Shown here: positions 35,780 through 46,003 of the stretch, piece after piece
How positions within the stretch are numbered: position 1 is the stretch's first letter
Layout: each line of letters begins with the position of its first letter
NCBI GenBank assembly: GCA_016933835.1
Contig: JAFGAC010000206.1
Coordinates: 1 to 64,000 of the forward strand
Source of the DNA: Clostridiales bacterium
GTDB taxonomy: Bacteria > Bacillota > Clostridia > Peptostreptococcales > Acidaminobacteraceae
DNA: 64,000 nucleotides
Direction of reading: 5' to 3'
Notes under the pieces: model-generated
Seen by the model: only the letters and a program-made list of their open reading frames with translations
Database searches by the model: none
What the model was told of the DNA's origin: nothing
Position numbers and translations under genes: made by a program

Positions 35780-35845
35780 AAAGAAACTTGATGTCCTTAT
35801 TTGTCTAATTATATGACATAAATGTCTTTTGACAAAAGTTTCTTT
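35780..35845 (-). promoter_or_regulatory. Internal promoter and operator before the binding-protein gene
   Basis: On the minus strand TTGTCA (35835-35830) and TATAAT (35813-35808) are 16 bases apart. The spacer holds the palindrome GACATTTATGTC (35826-35815). A 10-bp inverted repeat, AAAGAAACTT (35780-35789) with AAGTTTCTTT (35836-35845), brackets the whole promoter; the outer arm overlaps the dppF stop codon. A repressor or activator site on the spacer is a fair inference. Confidence 0.6.
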
Positions 35846-36816
35846 TAATCAGTTACATGGTGACACGCCACTTCGTGTCCATCATTGATCTTTCTCAATT
35901 CAGGTTTTGTTGTTTTGCAAATTTCTGTAACATAACGACATCTAGTGTGAAATTTACATCCAGAAGGTGGATTTGTTGGACTTGGTATATCCCCTTCTAA
36001 TATGATTCTATCCTTGATCGCCTTTGGATTAGGTTTAGGAATGGATGACAGCAAAGCTTGTGTATAGGGATGTAGCGGTTGTGCATATAAATCTTTGTAG
36101 TCTGATATTTCAACAATTGACCCTAAATACATAACTGCTACTCTATCACTTATATGTTTAACTACACTTAAATCATGTGCAATAAAAATCATAGTTAAAT
36201 CGTATTTTTGCTGTAGATCTTTCAATAAATTTATCGTTTGTGCTTGAATAGATACATCCAGCGCTGAAACAGGTTCGTCACATACTACAAGTTTCGGATT
36301 AGCACTAAGTGCTCTCGCTATTCCGACTCTTTGCCTCTGTCCTCCGCTAAATTCATGTGGATATCTAGTAGCATGATATGGACTGAGTCCTACGACATCC
36401 AGCAGTTCTTCCACTCTCTTTTGTCTGCTTTCTTTATCACCAATATTAAAATTTTTCATTGGTTCCATAATCGTTTCACCCACAGTCAATCTGGGATTCA
36501 ATGATGCATATGGATCTTGAAAAATAAATTGCATATCTTTTCTAACGCTTCTCATTTCATTTTTCGATAAAACAGATAAGTTACGACCTTCAAATTTCAC
36601 TTCCCCATCTGTTGGTTCTATCAATTTCAGAATACATCTACCTGTTGTAGATTTTCCACAACCACTTTCACCAACAATTCCTAGTGTTTCTCCTTTATTC
36701 AAAATAAACGAAACATCTTCTACAGCTTTTACATAATCAATATGTTTTGAAAAAAAAGACCCCTTTTTTATCGGAAAGTATTTTTTTAAGTCCTTAACTT
36801 CTAAAAGTACACTCAT
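35845..36816 (-). CDS. dppF: Peptide ABC transporter ATPase (DppF/OppF type)
   Basis: A 323-residue ATPase. Walker A is GESGCGKST (49-57); the signature is FSGGQRQRVGIARAL; Walker B is LVVCDEPVSALD. The C-terminal oligopeptide-transporter tail has SGCKFHTRCRY, whose cysteines bind an Fe-S cluster or metal in some family members. It works as a heterodimer with the DppD-type ATPase encoded 16 bases upstream. Confidence 0.93.
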   Translation of the reverse strand: MSVLLEVKDLKKYFPIKKGSFFSKHIDYVKAVEDVSFILNKGETLGIVGESGCGKSTTGRCILKLIEPTDGEVKFEGRNLSVLSKNEMRSVRKDMQFIFQDPYASLNPRLTVGETIMEPMKNFNIGDKESRQKRVEELLDVVGLSPYHATRYPHEFSGGQRQRVGIARALSANPKLVVCDEPVSALDVSIQAQTINLLKDLQQKYDLTMIFIAHDLSVVKHISDRVAVMYLGSIVEISDYKDLYAQPLHPYTQALLSSIPKPNPKAIKDRIILEGDIPSPTNPPSGCKFHTRCRYVTEICKTTKPELRKINDGHEVACHHVTD

Positions 36817-36832
36817 TCAATTTCCCTCATTT

Positions 36833-37801
36833 CTAGTATAAATTGCAAGCGACTAAATGTCCTTTTTCCAATTCCTTTAGTTCAGGTCTTTTAGTAAAGC
36901 AAATATCCATTGCATGTTCACATCTAGGAGCAAAACTGCAACCTTCTGGTAAATGTCTCAAATCAGGTGGCAAACCTTGGATAGGATCCAAACGATCTCT
37001 GTCATCGTCAATGTTTGGAATTGATTTAAGCAGTCCCCAAGTATATGGATGCTTAGGATTTTCAAATAGTGTATTGACATCAGTATGTTCGACAGGACGT
37101 CCTGCATACATTACAAGTACTTCATCACAAACTTCTGCAACAACACCTAGATCATGTGTAATCATGATTATAGCGGTGTTGAATTCATTTTTCAAATCAA
37201 TCATCAAGTCTAGAATTTGCGCTTGTATCGTTACATCCAATGCCGTAGTTGGCTCATCAGCAATAAGAAGCTCAGGATTGCATGAAAGTGCCATTGCAAT
37301 CATCGCACGTTGACGCATCCCACCACTGAATTCATGAGGATAACTGTTGGCTCGAATTTTCGGTTCTGGTATTCCGACTTTATCAAGCATTTCAATCGCT
37401 TTTTCCCATGCATCTTTTTTATTGAGTCCTAAATGCAGCCTGACAGCTTCAGCAATTTGCTCGCCAACTTTTAAAACAGGATTAAGAGAAGTCATAGGAT
37501 CTTGAAAAATCATTGAAATCTCGTTTCCTCTTATCTGCCGCATTTGATCCTGCGAATATTTAACAAAATCATTTCCTTTAAAAATAATTTCTCCATCAAT
37601 AATTTTTCCAGGAGGTTCTGGAATTAATCTCATAATCGACATTGCAGTAATAGATTTTCCTGAACCAGATTCTCCAACGATCCCTAAAGTATGACCTTTT
37701 TCAAGTTCAAACCCAATACCGTCGACAGCTTTTACTACTCCCGCTTCAGTAAAAAAATGAGTTCTTAAGTTCTTTACTTTTAATATCTTTTGTTCTGTCA
37801 T
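36833..37801 (-). CDS. dppD: Peptide ABC transporter ATPase (DppD/OppD type)
   Basis: A 322-residue ATPase, first gene of the importer operon. Walker A is GESGSGKS, the signature FSGGMRQRAMIAMAL, and Walker B LLIADEPTTALD; the C-terminal tail has CSFAPRCEHAMDIC. The frame is open five codons further, but those codons form the AGGGGGAAGG ribosome binding site of the ATG at 37801, so I start there. A near-consensus promoter lies at 37886-37914. Confidence 0.93.
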   Translation of the reverse strand: MTEQKILKVKNLRTHFFTEAGVVKAVDGIGFELEKGHTLGIVGESGSGKSITAMSIMRLIPEPPGKIIDGEIIFKGNDFVKYSQDQMRQIRGNEISMIFQDPMTSLNPVLKVGEQIAEAVRLHLGLNKKDAWEKAIEMLDKVGIPEPKIRANSYPHEFSGGMRQRAMIAMALSCNPELLIADEPTTALDVTIQAQILDLMIDLKNEFNTAIIMITHDLGVVAEVCDEVLVMYAGRPVEHTDVNTLFENPKHPYTWGLLKSIPNIDDDRDRLDPIQGLPPDLRHLPEGCSFAPRCEHAMDICFTKRPELKELEKGHLVACNLY

Positions 37802-37833
37802 TACCTTCCCCCTCATTCGCTGTGCTTCAAAAT

Positions 37834-37914
37834 GTAATAAATTTACTTATTAAAGTAATCATTACACTTTTGAATAATATATTTTACTATAAACCTTTTC
37901 AAAAAAAATGTCAA
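37834..37914 (-). promoter_or_regulatory. Promoter of the peptide transporter operon
   Basis: TTGACA (37914-37909) and TATAGT (37891-37886) on the minus strand are 17 bases apart. Downstream of the start point lies the perfect palindrome GTAATGATTAC (37865-37855) and a looser GTAA-N5-TTAC (37846-37834). These may be operator sites; no regulator can be named. Confidence 0.7.
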
Positions 37915-38144
37915 ACAATTCAGACTATTATAAATTGTATAAATATTCAAAATAAGGAATAATCAGATTCTCTGTTTCAGGAAAATGGTTTATATATTTT
38001 AAAGAAATTTATACTTTGACACTAAATTTTGATTACTGGCTTGATTATTCAATTTTATTGATCAATTCTGTAATATTTTTAAGCATAAATATTCGTTTTA
38101 ATTCAATAATAAGAATTATTATCAGTTTTTATCACAAAAAATGG
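37915..38144. other. AT-rich spacer between dpp promoter and dnaJ terminator
   Basis: About 230 bases without coding signal. It contains one palindrome, ATAATAA-GAA-TTATTAT (38106-38122), of unknown meaning. No RNA motif is recognised. Confidence 0.5.
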
Positions 38145-38176
38145 AAAGAACCATCTCTTTTTTGAGACAGTTCTTT
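38145..38176. terminator. Terminator after dnaJ
   Basis: AAAGAACCATCTC (38145-38157) and GAGACAGTTCTTT (38164-38176) pair with one mismatch around a T6 loop. T-rich tracts on both sides let it act in both directions; leftwards it ends the dnaK operon. Confidence 0.8.
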
Positions 38177-38206
38177 TTCTTTTTATTATTTAACACATGT
38201 GTAAGC

Positions 38207-39343
38207 TCAATTAAATGCGTCTTTCATTTTATCAAAAATATTTTTTCCTTTATCTGTAATAGTTTCTCCCATTTCCTTAGCATATTTCTTCAAGGCTTCT
38301 TTTTGTTTATCCGTCAATTTGCTTGGAACATCAATGATAAGCTTGACATACATATCGCCTTTGCCATAACTATCCATTACAGGAAATCCTTTGCTTCTCA
38401 ATCTGAATACAGTACCACTTTGAGTACCAGGTTCAATTTGATATTTCACTTTGCCATCAAGTGTCGGAACTGTCACTTCTCCACCAAGTGTCGCATGGGT
38501 AAAACTGATGTGAAGTTCTTGATAAATGTCATTGCCATCACGTTTGAAAATTTTATGAGAAGTCACTCGTATAACTATGTGAACATCTCCCCGAGGACCA
38601 CCTTTGGCACCAATATCCCCTTCACCTCTTAAATTTAAAACAGTCCCATGATCGACTCCAGCAGGAATTTTTATTTCTACTTTTCTTTTTTTCTTAACTT
38701 TCTTTTTCCCTTTACAAGTATGGCAAGCATGCTCAGGTACTTCACCGGTTCCATTGCATACATTACATTCTTTTACTGAGATACTGTCTCCAAAAAGTGT
38801 TCTTTGTGCATATCTAACTTCACCAGAACCCTTGCATTGATGACAAGTATTTACTTTTGATCCAGGTTCAGCACCAGTTCCATTGCAAGTAGGACATTCT
38901 TCAGTACGGAAATATTCAATTTCTTTACTGACTCCAAAAGCTGATTCTTCAAAGGAAATAGTCACATCCGCTCGGACATCAGCACCCTTGCTAGGTCCAT
39001 TTCTTCGTGTTCGGGATCCACCTCCAAAACCACCTCCAAAACCACCACCAAACATTTCGTTGATTATGTCTTCAAAACCAAAGCCACCACCGCCGAAACC
39101 TCCAGCACCTGCATTTTGATTTACACCGGCATGCCCAAATTGATCATAGTAATGTCTTTTTTCAGAATCACTCAATATTTCATAAGCTTCATTTATTTCT
39201 TTAAATTTTGCTTCCGATTCTTTATCATCAGGGTTTTTATCAGGATGATGCTTCATCGCAAGTTTTCTATAAGCTTTTTTAATCGTCGCCTCATCAGCAT
39301 TTTTATCGACGCCCAAGATTTCATAATAATCTCTTTTGCTCAT
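38207..39343 (-). CDS. dnaJ: Chaperone DnaJ (Hsp40)
   Basis: A 378-residue type I J-protein that delivers unfolded clients to DnaK. HPD is at 33-35 in the J-domain, then a Gly/Phe region rich in GGGFGGGF (about 75-112), four zinc motifs ([32 protein letters not shown]) and the client-binding C-terminal domains. The last zinc motif lacks its final Gly, which is common. It is the last gene of the CIRCE operon. Confidence 0.97.
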   Translation of the reverse strand: MSKRDYYEILGVDKNADEATIKKAYRKLAMKHHPDKNPDDKESEAKFKEINEAYEILSDSEKRHYYDQFGHAGVNQNAGAGGFGGGGFGFEDIINEMFGGGFGGGFGGGSRTRRNGPSKGADVRADVTISFEESAFGVSKEIEYFRTEECPTCNGTGAEPGSKVNTCHQCKGSGEVRYAQRTLFGDSISVKECNVCNGTGEVPEHACHTCKGKKKVKKKRKVEIKIPAGVDHGTVLNLRGEGDIGAKGGPRGDVHIVIRVTSHKIFKRDGNDIYQELHISFTHATLGGEVTVPTLDGKVKYQIEPGTQSGTVFRLRSKGFPVMDSYGKGDMYVKLIIDVPSKLTDKQKEALKKYAKEMGETITDKGKNIFDKMKDAFN

Positions 39344-39369
39344 TTTAAACCGCCTTTCTCACAGGAAAC

Positions 39370-39387
39370 GGCACCAATAAAGGTGCC
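39370..39387. other. Intercistronic hairpin between dnaK and dnaJ
   Basis: GGCACC (39370-39375) and GGTGCC (39382-39387) enclose AATAAA. In the leftward direction no T-run follows, so it looks like an mRNA-processing or stability element rather than a terminator. Confidence 0.5.
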
Positions 39388-39397
39388 TTTTTCCCAA

Positions 39398-41221
39398 TTA
39401 TTCTTCATCAACAACTTCGTAGTCAGCATCAACCACATCGTCATTTCCTGAATCAGCAGTTTGATCAGCTGCTCCTTCTTGGGCTGCTGTCTTTTTGTAT
39501 AATTTTTCAGCAATCGGATGGAATGCATTTGTTAAGTCTTCAGTCGCTTTTTTCATTCCTTCAACATCTTCATTTTCCATTGCTTTTTTCAATTCAGAAA
39601 TTTTTTCTTCAACATTTTTCTTCTCTTCAGGTGTAACCTCTTCGCCAAGTTCAGTAAGCGTTTTTTCAGTTTCATAAATCAATGAATCCGCTTTATTTTT
39701 AGTTTCTGCCAATTCTTTAATTCTCAAATCTTCATCTGCAAACTCTTCTGCTTCTTTTACTTTTCTTTTTATTTCTTCTTCACTTAAGTTAGTTGAAGCA
39801 GTGATTTTAATGCTTTGCTCTTTACCAGTTCCTAAATCTTTTGCACTTACATGCACAATTCCGTTTGCATCAATATCAAATGTAACTTCGATTTGAGGAA
39901 TACCTCTTCTAGCAGGAGGAATACCATCTAGCTGAAATCTTCCTAAAGTTGTATTACCACTTACCATCGGTCTTTCACCTTGAAGAACATGGATATCAAC
40001 AGCTGTTTGATTATCTGCCGCAGTTGAGAAAATTTGACTTTTCTTAGATGGAATTGTTGTATTTCTCTCAATCAATTTTGTAAATACACTTCCTAAAGTC
40101 TCAATTCCCAAAGATAGAGGAGTTACATCAAGCAATAACACATCATTGACTTCTCCAGATAAAACACCCGCTTGAATAGCAGCTCCAATTGCAACACATT
40201 CATCTGGGTTAACGCCTTTATGAGGATCTTTATCAATTAGTTTTTTTATCGCTTCTTGAACAGCTGGAATTCTTGTTGACCCACCAACTAAAATGACTTC
40301 ACTTATTTCTCCATTTTTAATATTAGCATCTTTAATAGCCAAACGCGCTGGATCTAACGTTTTCTTAATTAGGTGATCTACCAGTTGTTCAAATTTAGCT
40401 CTTGTAAGATCTGCATTCAAATGTAAAGGTCCATTTTCATTCGCTGTAATGAAAGGCAAGTTAATATTAGTAGATTGTGTTGTAGATAATTCTTTTTTAG
40501 CTTTTTCTGCTGCTTCTTTCAATCTTTGAAGCGACATTTTATCTTTTCTCAAATCTATCCCATACTCATTTTTAAAATTATCAGCCAACCAGTTCATAAC
40601 GACTTCATCAAAATCGTCTCCTCCCAGATGATTGTTTCCATTTGTAGCAAGAACTTCAAATACACCATCACCTATTTCAAGAATTGACACGTCGAAAGTA
40701 CCGCCACCTAAGTCAAATACTAATATTTTATGAGAATGATCAGCTTTATCAAGTCCATAAGACAATGATGCTGCAGTTGGCTCATTGATAATTCTTTTTA
40801 CATCAAGTCCTGCAATTCTTCCAGCATCTTTTGTAGCTTGTCTTTGTGCATCAGTAAAATATGCTGGTACTGTAATAACTGCTTCAGTTACTTTTTCTCC
40901 CAAATAACTTTCAGCATCTGCCTTTAATTTCCCTAAAATCATCGCTGATATATCTTGCGGTGAATGCTTTATTCCATCTATCTCAATTATTTCGTCTGTT
41001 CCCATATGTCTTTTAATAGATAAAATTGTGCGTTCCGGGTTTGTGATTGCTTGTCTTTTAGCAGTTTCTCCAACTAGCCTTTCACCACTTTTAGTAAATG
41101 CTACGATGGATGGTGTCGTTCTATTTCCCTCCGCATTTGGAATGATAACTGGTTCTCCACCTTCTAATACTGCAACACATGAATTTGTTGTTCCTAAATC
41201 AATACCTATTATTTTTCCCAT
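39398..41221 (-). CDS. dnaK: Chaperone DnaK (Hsp70)
   Basis: A 607-residue Hsp70. The phosphate-1 loop [13 protein letters not shown] (5-17), [15 protein letters not shown], and [11 protein letters not shown] mark the ATPase domain. The linker [18 protein letters not shown] leads into the peptide-binding domain. The C-terminus ends with the acidic tail [19 protein letters not shown] precedes the ATG. Confidence 0.98.
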   Translation of the reverse strand: MGKIIGIDLGTTNSCVAVLEGGEPVIIPNAEGNRTTPSIVAFTKSGERLVGETAKRQAITNPERTILSIKRHMGTDEIIEIDGIKHSPQDISAMILGKLKADAESYLGEKVTEAVITVPAYFTDAQRQATKDAGRIAGLDVKRIINEPTAASLSYGLDKADHSHKILVFDLGGGTFDVSILEIGDGVFEVLATNGNNHLGGDDFDEVVMNWLADNFKNEYGIDLRKDKMSLQRLKEAAEKAKKELSTTQSTNINLPFITANENGPLHLNADLTRAKFEQLVDHLIKKTLDPARLAIKDANIKNGEISEVILVGGSTRIPAVQEAIKKLIDKDPHKGVNPDECVAIGAAIQAGVLSGEVNDVLLLDVTPLSLGIETLGSVFTKLIERNTTIPSKKSQIFSTAADNQTAVDIHVLQGERPMVSGNTTLGRFQLDGIPPARRGIPQIEVTFDIDANGIVHVSAKDLGTGKEQSIKITASTNLSEEEIKRKVKEAEEFADEDLRIKELAETKNKADSLIYETEKTLTELGEEVTPEEKKNVEEKISELKKAMENEDVEGMKKATEDLTNAFHPIAEKLYKKTAAQEGAADQTADSGNDDVVDADYEVVDEE

Positions 41222-41233
41222 TATATAATCCTC

Positions 41234-41791
41234 CTATTCACTCTTCTTTGATACTTTTACCATTGAATGGCGTATCACTTTATTATTTAATTTATAACCT
41301 GATTGAAACTCGTCAATGACAGTATCATCTTCAACTTCTTCATTTTCCTCAGTCATGACTGCATGATGATAATTGGGGTCGAATTTTTCTCCCTTTGCCG
41401 GAATTATTTCAATACCGTTCTTTTTCAAAAATTCATCAAAACTTTTTTTAATAAGATTTACCCCTTCAATAACTGATTTATGATCTTCCGCACCTTCTAT
41501 TGATGATAAAGCACGCTCCATATTATCAATTACCGGTAAAAGTTCAACAAATATTTTTTCATTTGCATATTTGTAAATATCACTTTTTTCTTTTTCAGTT
41601 CTTTTTTTGTAATTCATAAATTCAGCATTGAGTCGCAGAAATTTATCATTCAAATCATTGAACTGGATTTTAAAATCAACTTCATCTTTTAGTATATCCT
41701 CTTTTGCATTTTCATCTTCAGCCATGAATTTCTCATCTTGATCTTCTAGCACTTCTTCGTTGATGTTTTTTTGATCTTCCATATTCTCCAC
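41234..41791 (-). CDS. grpE: Nucleotide exchange factor GrpE
   Basis: A 185-residue DnaK exchange factor. An acidic N-terminus leads into a long coiled coil (about 40-95, with RLNAEFMNYKKRTEKEK) and the beta-domain ends EKFDPNYHHAVMTEE and EFQSGYKLNNKVIRHSMVKVSK. It lies between hrcA and dnaK with 7- and 12-base gaps. Confidence 0.96.
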   Translation of the reverse strand: MENMEDQKNINEEVLEDQDEKFMAEDENAKEDILKDEVDFKIQFNDLNDKFLRLNAEFMNYKKRTEKEKSDIYKYANEKIFVELLPVIDNMERALSSIEGAEDHKSVIEGVNLIKKSFDEFLKKNGIEIIPAKGEKFDPNYHHAVMTEENEEVEDDTVIDEFQSGYKLNNKVIRHSMVKVSKKSE

Positions 41792-41798
41792 CTTTCAA

Positions 41799-42824
41799 TT
41801 ACAGATATATACCAGAGAAAATATCTGTAAGTGTATTTTTAGTGTATTCCACAACAGATATTATCCCTCTATAATCCATTCTTTTTGATCCAATGACTGC
41901 TATTTTACCTAATTCATTATTTTTATAACGATATGCAGTTGTAATAACACTACATTCATTCAGTTCAAGCAACTCATTTTCATCACCGATTTTTATATAG
42001 ATACCCTCATCTTCAATGTTGTTGAAGAGCACTTTAAAAATCGTTTTGTCTTCAAACAATTTATATATTTTCCTAACTTTTTCAGAATCTGAAAATTCAG
42101 GAATTGATAATATGTTTTCAACACCTTCAACATGATACTCAATTTCTTCGATGTTTTTCAAAGAATCTCTCAAAATCGGTACAAGATAATCAATGACGCT
42201 TTCAAATTGGCGTAAATCATATTTCAATCGACTAATCTTCTTCACATCAATATCTTCAATTGTAGATCCCTTTAAAGTACTCAATAGTGAGTTTGATATC
42301 AAATCTAGAATATCTTGACTTGTCCCCGAAAATGGAAGTGTAATATTCTTAACGATCTCATTATCAGATACCAAAATAAGAAGCACCTTCGCATCACTGA
42401 TTTTAATCAATTTTAAATTGTTCAACGTTCTTTTTCTAAATCCAGGAAAAGAACTTACTACTGTAAGGCCCGTCAGTTGTGTCAATAAATGCACCGCTTT
42501 TTCTATTACCTCTCCAGCACTTATTTTACCACTTACCAATAAACTTCTAATTAATATTCTTGACTCAGAATTTATCAATCGATCATCTAATAGATTTTCT
42601 ACATAAAGTCTGTAGCCTAAATCTGATGGAATTCTTCCTGCTGAAGTGTGTGGTTGATACAAATACCCCAGCTCTTCCAAATCAGCCATTTCATTTCTAA
42701 CAGTTGCAGAACTGATGCCTAATGATGATTTTTTTGAAATCGTCCTCGAACCTACTGGCAATCCAGAGTCAATAAAATCATCAATAATCAATTTTAGTAT
42801 TTGCAATTGTCTTGTATTCAGCAT
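41799..42824 (-). CDS. hrcA: Heat-inducible repressor HrcA
   Basis: A 341-residue repressor that binds CIRCE and is kept active by GroEL. The N-terminal winged helix is LNTRQLQILKLIIDDFIDSG, with SSATVRNEMADLEELGYL, followed by TSAGRIPSDLGYRLYV. A GTG at 42833 is in frame, but it lies within the AGAGGTGG ribosome binding site; the ATG at 42824 has the right spacing and gives the family start. It is first in its operon, behind its own operator. Confidence 0.95.
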   Translation of the reverse strand: MLNTRQLQILKLIIDDFIDSGLPVGSRTISKKSSLGISSATVRNEMADLEELGYLYQPHTSAGRIPSDLGYRLYVENLLDDRLINSESRILIRSLLVSGKISAGEVIEKAVHLLTQLTGLTVVSSFPGFRKRTLNNLKLIKISDAKVLLILVSDNEIVKNITLPFSGTSQDILDLISNSLLSTLKGSTIEDIDVKKISRLKYDLRQFESVIDYLVPILRDSLKNIEEIEYHVEGVENILSIPEFSDSEKVRKIYKLFEDKTIFKVLFNNIEDEGIYIKIGDENELLELNECSVITTAYRYKNNELGKIAVIGSKRMDYRGIISVVEYTKNTLTDIFSGIYL

Positions 42825-42840
42825 ATTGTCCACCTCTTTG

Positions 42841-42867
42841 TTAGCACTCCGAGTTTGTGAGTGCTAA
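42841..42867. promoter_or_regulatory. CIRCE operator
   Basis: The arms TTAGCACTC (42841-42849) and GAGTGCTAA (42859-42867) are perfect and exactly nine bases apart, the canonical HrcA operator. It lies between the promoter and hrcA, so HrcA represses its own operon. Confidence 0.98.
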
Positions 42868-42877
42868 CTCTATGAAT

Positions 42878-42906
42878 AATATAATCCTTACGCAAACTTT
42901 TGTCAA
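42878..42906 (-). promoter_or_regulatory. SigA-type promoter of the hrcA operon
   Basis: A perfect TTGACA (42906-42901) and TATATT (42883-42878) on the minus strand are 17 bases apart. CIRCE begins at about the transcription start. Confidence 0.88.
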
Positions 42907-42915
42907 TATTATTTA

Positions 42916-42946
42916 TAAAAAAAAGATGAATTTTTATATTCATCTT
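42916..42946 (-). terminator. Terminator of lepA-hemW
   Basis: Read leftwards, AAGATGAAT (42946-42938) pairs with ATTCATCTT (42931-42923) and is followed by eight T-rich bases. The hemW stop codon (42942-42940) is within the first arm. Confidence 0.85.
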
Positions 42947-44049
42947 AAAAACTTTCCATAAACTGAATTTGATACATCAAATCCATAATTTGTTAAAAAA
43001 ATCCTGCCATTTTCTATCGATACTGCATTATTGCTCACTAAATAATCAATTTCATTATAATATTCAACATAGAAATCTAAATTGAATTTATTGTTGAATT
43101 CTGATATAGCAAATCCATCAGATTTTCTCAAATTAAGCATGATATATTCAAAAATTTCTTCCTTATCATCAATAAATTCTCTATAAACAACTGCACTTTT
43201 TCCTTCTGACATTCTCTGAATATATGTTTGTATATCTGATTCATTCTCATATCTATATCGTTCAAGATATCCATGGGCTGACACACCTGCGCCAATATAT
43301 TCTTTTGCACTCCAATAAAGTAGATTATGATTTGATTCAAAACCTTTTTTAGAGAAATTTGAAATTTCATATCGTTTATAATTTTTTATTTCTAGCTGTT
43401 TTTGAATCAATTGAAAAAACTTTCTATCAATTTCATCTGTTGCCGCTTTTACAATTCCATCTATTCTTAAACTATCTAAAAAAGTTCCTTCTTCATACAT
43501 CAAACTGTATGTTGATATGTGTTCGGGTGACAAATCCATGATTCGGTCTATATCAAGTTGTAGACTTTGCTCACTCTGTTCAGGCAATCCATAAATCAAA
43601 TCAAGATTGACATTGTCAAAACCCATTTTTCTAATTAATTTGAATTTTTCTACAACATCAGAATAGTTATGCAATCGACCAATCAATTTCAATTGCTTAT
43701 CATCAGTTGTTTGAACGCCCATACTTATCCTGTTGACTCCTAGCTTTCTATAGCACATCAGTTTTTCTTCAGTCACCGATTCAGGATTCACTTCAATTGT
43801 AAATTCCTCAATCTTTTCAAAATCAATCTGATTTACAATTTTTTCTAATTGACTGCAACTTAATAGACTTGGTGTTCCTCCACCAATATATAAAGTTACA
43901 ATGCTATTCATATAGCTTCTATAACTTTTCAATTCTTCAACTAGAGCATCTGTATAGCTATCTATCAGTGAGAGATCTGTTTTAGAAACAAAATGGCAAT
44001 AATGGCATTTTTGTTTGCAAAATGGAATATGAATATATAACCCTCTCAT
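42940..44049 (-). CDS. hemW: HemW (radical SAM, coproporphyrinogen oxidase-like)
   Basis: A 369-residue radical-SAM protein, thought to be a heme chaperone and not a true HemN. The cluster motif is Cys11, Cys15, Cys18 (CKQKCHYCHF); GGGTPSLLS and EVNPESVT are typical, and the C-terminal HemN domain follows. It lies six bases after lepA, the standard lepA-hemW-hrcA order. No obvious strong ribosome binding site is present; coupling to lepA is likely. Confidence 0.92.
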   Translation of the reverse strand: MRGLYIHIPFCKQKCHYCHFVSKTDLSLIDSYTDALVEELKSYRSYMNSIVTLYIGGGTPSLLSCSQLEKIVNQIDFEKIEEFTIEVNPESVTEEKLMCYRKLGVNRISMGVQTTDDKQLKLIGRLHNYSDVVEKFKLIRKMGFDNVNLDLIYGLPEQSEQSLQLDIDRIMDLSPEHISTYSLMYEEGTFLDSLRIDGIVKAATDEIDRKFFQLIQKQLEIKNYKRYEISNFSKKGFESNHNLLYWSAKEYIGAGVSAHGYLERYRYENESDIQTYIQRMSEGKSAVVYREFIDDKEEIFEYIMLNLRKSDGFAISEFNNKFNLDFYVEYYNEIDYLVSNNAVSIENGRIFLTNYGFDVSNSVYGKFLR

Positions 44050-44055
44050 AACGCA

Positions 44056-45867
44056 CTACTTGCTGTCATCAAATTTGAGAACAGATAAGAACGCAGATTG
44101 AGGAACTTCAACATTTCCAAATTGACGCATTTTCTTTTTGCCTTCTTTTTGTTTTTCAAGCAATTTTTTCTTACGACTTATATCGCCTCCATAGCACTTA
44201 GCCAATACATCTTTTCTCATTGCCTTGATGTTTTCACGAGCGATAACTTTATTTCCTATCGATGCTTGAATCGGAATCAAAAACATCTGTCTTGGAATTG
44301 CGTCTTTAAGCCTGTCACAAACCTGTTTACCTCTTGATACAGCTTTACTCTCATGAACAATCATGCTAAAAGCGTCAATAACCTCTTTATTGATTAATAC
44401 GTCCAATCTAACTAAATCCGACACCCTGTATTCTTTAAATTCATAATCAAGAGATCCATATCCTCTTGTTTTTGATTTTAATGCATCAAAAAAATCGTAG
44501 ATAACTTCATTAAGTGGCATATCATATGTCAGTATTACACGTTTCTCATCTATATACCTCATGTGATCCATAATGCCACGTCTATATTGACAAAGTTCCA
44601 TTATATTGCCAACATATTCACTCGGAACAATAATATCTGCTTTAACAATAGGTTCTTCGATAATATCTATTTGTGTTTTTTCTGGCAAATTTGTTGGATT
44701 TTGAACCATCAAAACTGAGCCATCTGTTTTAGTCACTCTATAAATAACACTAGGTGAAGTTGCAATCAAGTCCAAATCGTATTCTCGATCAAGCCTTTCT
44801 TGAATAATTTCTAAATGCAGCAGTCCCAAAAAACCACATCTAAAGCCAAATCCTAAAGCAACTGATGTTTCTGGTTCGAAGGAAAGTGCCGCATCATTGA
44901 GTTGAAGTTTCTCAAGAGCATCTCTGATATCATCATAATGTTCACCTTCAGCAGGATAAATACCACAATAAACCATTGGTGTTGCTTTTTTGTAGCCTGG
45001 AAAAGCCACTGCTGTCGGATTTTGTGCATTTGTAATAGTATCTCCTACTCGGCAGTCTTTTACATTTTTTATACTGGCAGTTACATACCCTACATCTCCA
45101 GCAGATAATTCTTTCGTTGGAATCATCATTGGAGAAAAAAGTCCTACTTCTGAAACCTCGAAATTTTTATTAGCAGCCATCATTTTAATTTTATCGCCTT
45201 TTTTAATTGTCCCATCAAACACTCTGACTAAAGCGACAGCACCTTTATAGGAATCATAAAAAGAGTCAAAAATCAAAACTTTTAAAGGTTTATCTCGATC
45301 ACCTGATGGTGCTGGTACTCTCTCCACAATTCTCTCTAGTACCGCACCGATGTTGAGGCCCTCTTTTGCGCTTATCATTGGTGCATCATCAGCTATTATC
45401 CCTATTGTCTCTTCAATTTCATGCTTGATTTCATCTGGTCTCGCACTTGGTAAATCAATTTTATTCAATACAGGTATAATCTCAAGTCCCTGTGTGTCAG
45501 CCAAATAGACATTAGCCAAGGTTTGTGCCTCTACACCTTGTGTTGCATCAACGACAAGCACAGCTCCTTCACAGGCAGCCAGCGAGCGAGAAACCTCATA
45601 TGTGAAATCGACGTGCCCTGGTGTATCTATTAAATTCAAAATATACTCCACACCATCAGCTGCATTATAAAGCAATTGAGTCGTTTGAAGTTTAATCGTA
45701 ATACCACGTTCTCTTTCTAAATCCATATTGTCAAGTATTTGATCCTTCATTTCACGATCAGTCAGCATTCCCGTTTCTTCAATTAAACGGTCAGCTAAAG
45801 TACTCTTCCCATGGTCAATATGTGCTATTATTGAAAAATTTCTGATTCTATTTTGTCTCTTATCCAT
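44056..45867 (-). CDS. lepA: Elongation factor 4 (LepA)
   Basis: A 603-residue ribosome-associated GTPase. G1 is AHIDHGKST (15-23), then [19 protein letters not shown] and NKIDLPSA; the C-terminal domain typical of LepA ends [23 protein letters not shown]. The ORF extends three codons to a GTG at 45876, but the ATG at 45867 has AAAGG at about nine bases and matches family starts. Confidence 0.97.
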   Translation of the reverse strand: MDKRQNRIRNFSIIAHIDHGKSTLADRLIEETGMLTDREMKDQILDNMDLERERGITIKLQTTQLLYNAADGVEYILNLIDTPGHVDFTYEVSRSLAACEGAVLVVDATQGVEAQTLANVYLADTQGLEIIPVLNKIDLPSARPDEIKHEIEETIGIIADDAPMISAKEGLNIGAVLERIVERVPAPSGDRDKPLKVLIFDSFYDSYKGAVALVRVFDGTIKKGDKIKMMAANKNFEVSEVGLFSPMMIPTKELSAGDVGYVTASIKNVKDCRVGDTITNAQNPTAVAFPGYKKATPMVYCGIYPAEGEHYDDIRDALEKLQLNDAALSFEPETSVALGFGFRCGFLGLLHLEIIQERLDREYDLDLIATSPSVIYRVTKTDGSVLMVQNPTNLPEKTQIDIIEEPIVKADIIVPSEYVGNIMELCQYRRGIMDHMRYIDEKRVILTYDMPLNEVIYDFFDALKSKTRGYGSLDYEFKEYRVSDLVRLDVLINKEVIDAFSMIVHESKAVSRGKQVCDRLKDAIPRQMFLIPIQASIGNKVIARENIKAMRKDVLAKCYGGDISRKKKLLEKQKEGKKKMRQFGNVEVPQSAFLSVLKFDDSK

Positions 45868-45899
45868 AATTTTCACCCTTTTTCCGTGAATTCTAATAA

Positions 45900-45908
45900 A
45901 TTATAACA
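45900..45908 (-). promoter_or_regulatory. Extended -10 promoter of lepA
   Basis: TGT followed by a perfect TATAAT on the minus strand (45908-45900); the -35 is poor. It is divergent from the rpsT promoter 30 bases away. Confidence 0.55.
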
Positions 45909-45939
45909 GAATAATATCTTTAATAAAAGTAATTTAATA

Positions 45940-45968
45940 TTGATTTTTATTTATAAAAGTGATAAAAT
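45940..45968 (+). promoter_or_regulatory. Promoter of rpsT
   Basis: TTGATT (45940-45945) and TAAAAT (45963-45968) are 17 bases apart, about 35 bases before the rpsT start. Confidence 0.6.
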
Positions 45969-46003
45969 CGATTTGTTGATTAGGAATTGAGGAGGTGAAT
46001 ATA

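Noticed and set aside
38106-38122. Palindrome ATAATAA-GAA-TTATTAT resembling a Fur/PerR box
   Set aside because: It lies between a terminator and a divergently distant promoter with no gene to control, and such palindromes arise easily in AT-rich spacers.
38177-38206. ACACATGTGT palindrome after dnaJ
   Set aside because: It is only ten bases, sits beside the dnaJ stop and terminator, and has no sign of function.
39000-39110. GGN/CCN-rich short repeat within dnaJ
   Set aside because: It encodes the normal Gly/Phe-rich region of DnaJ.
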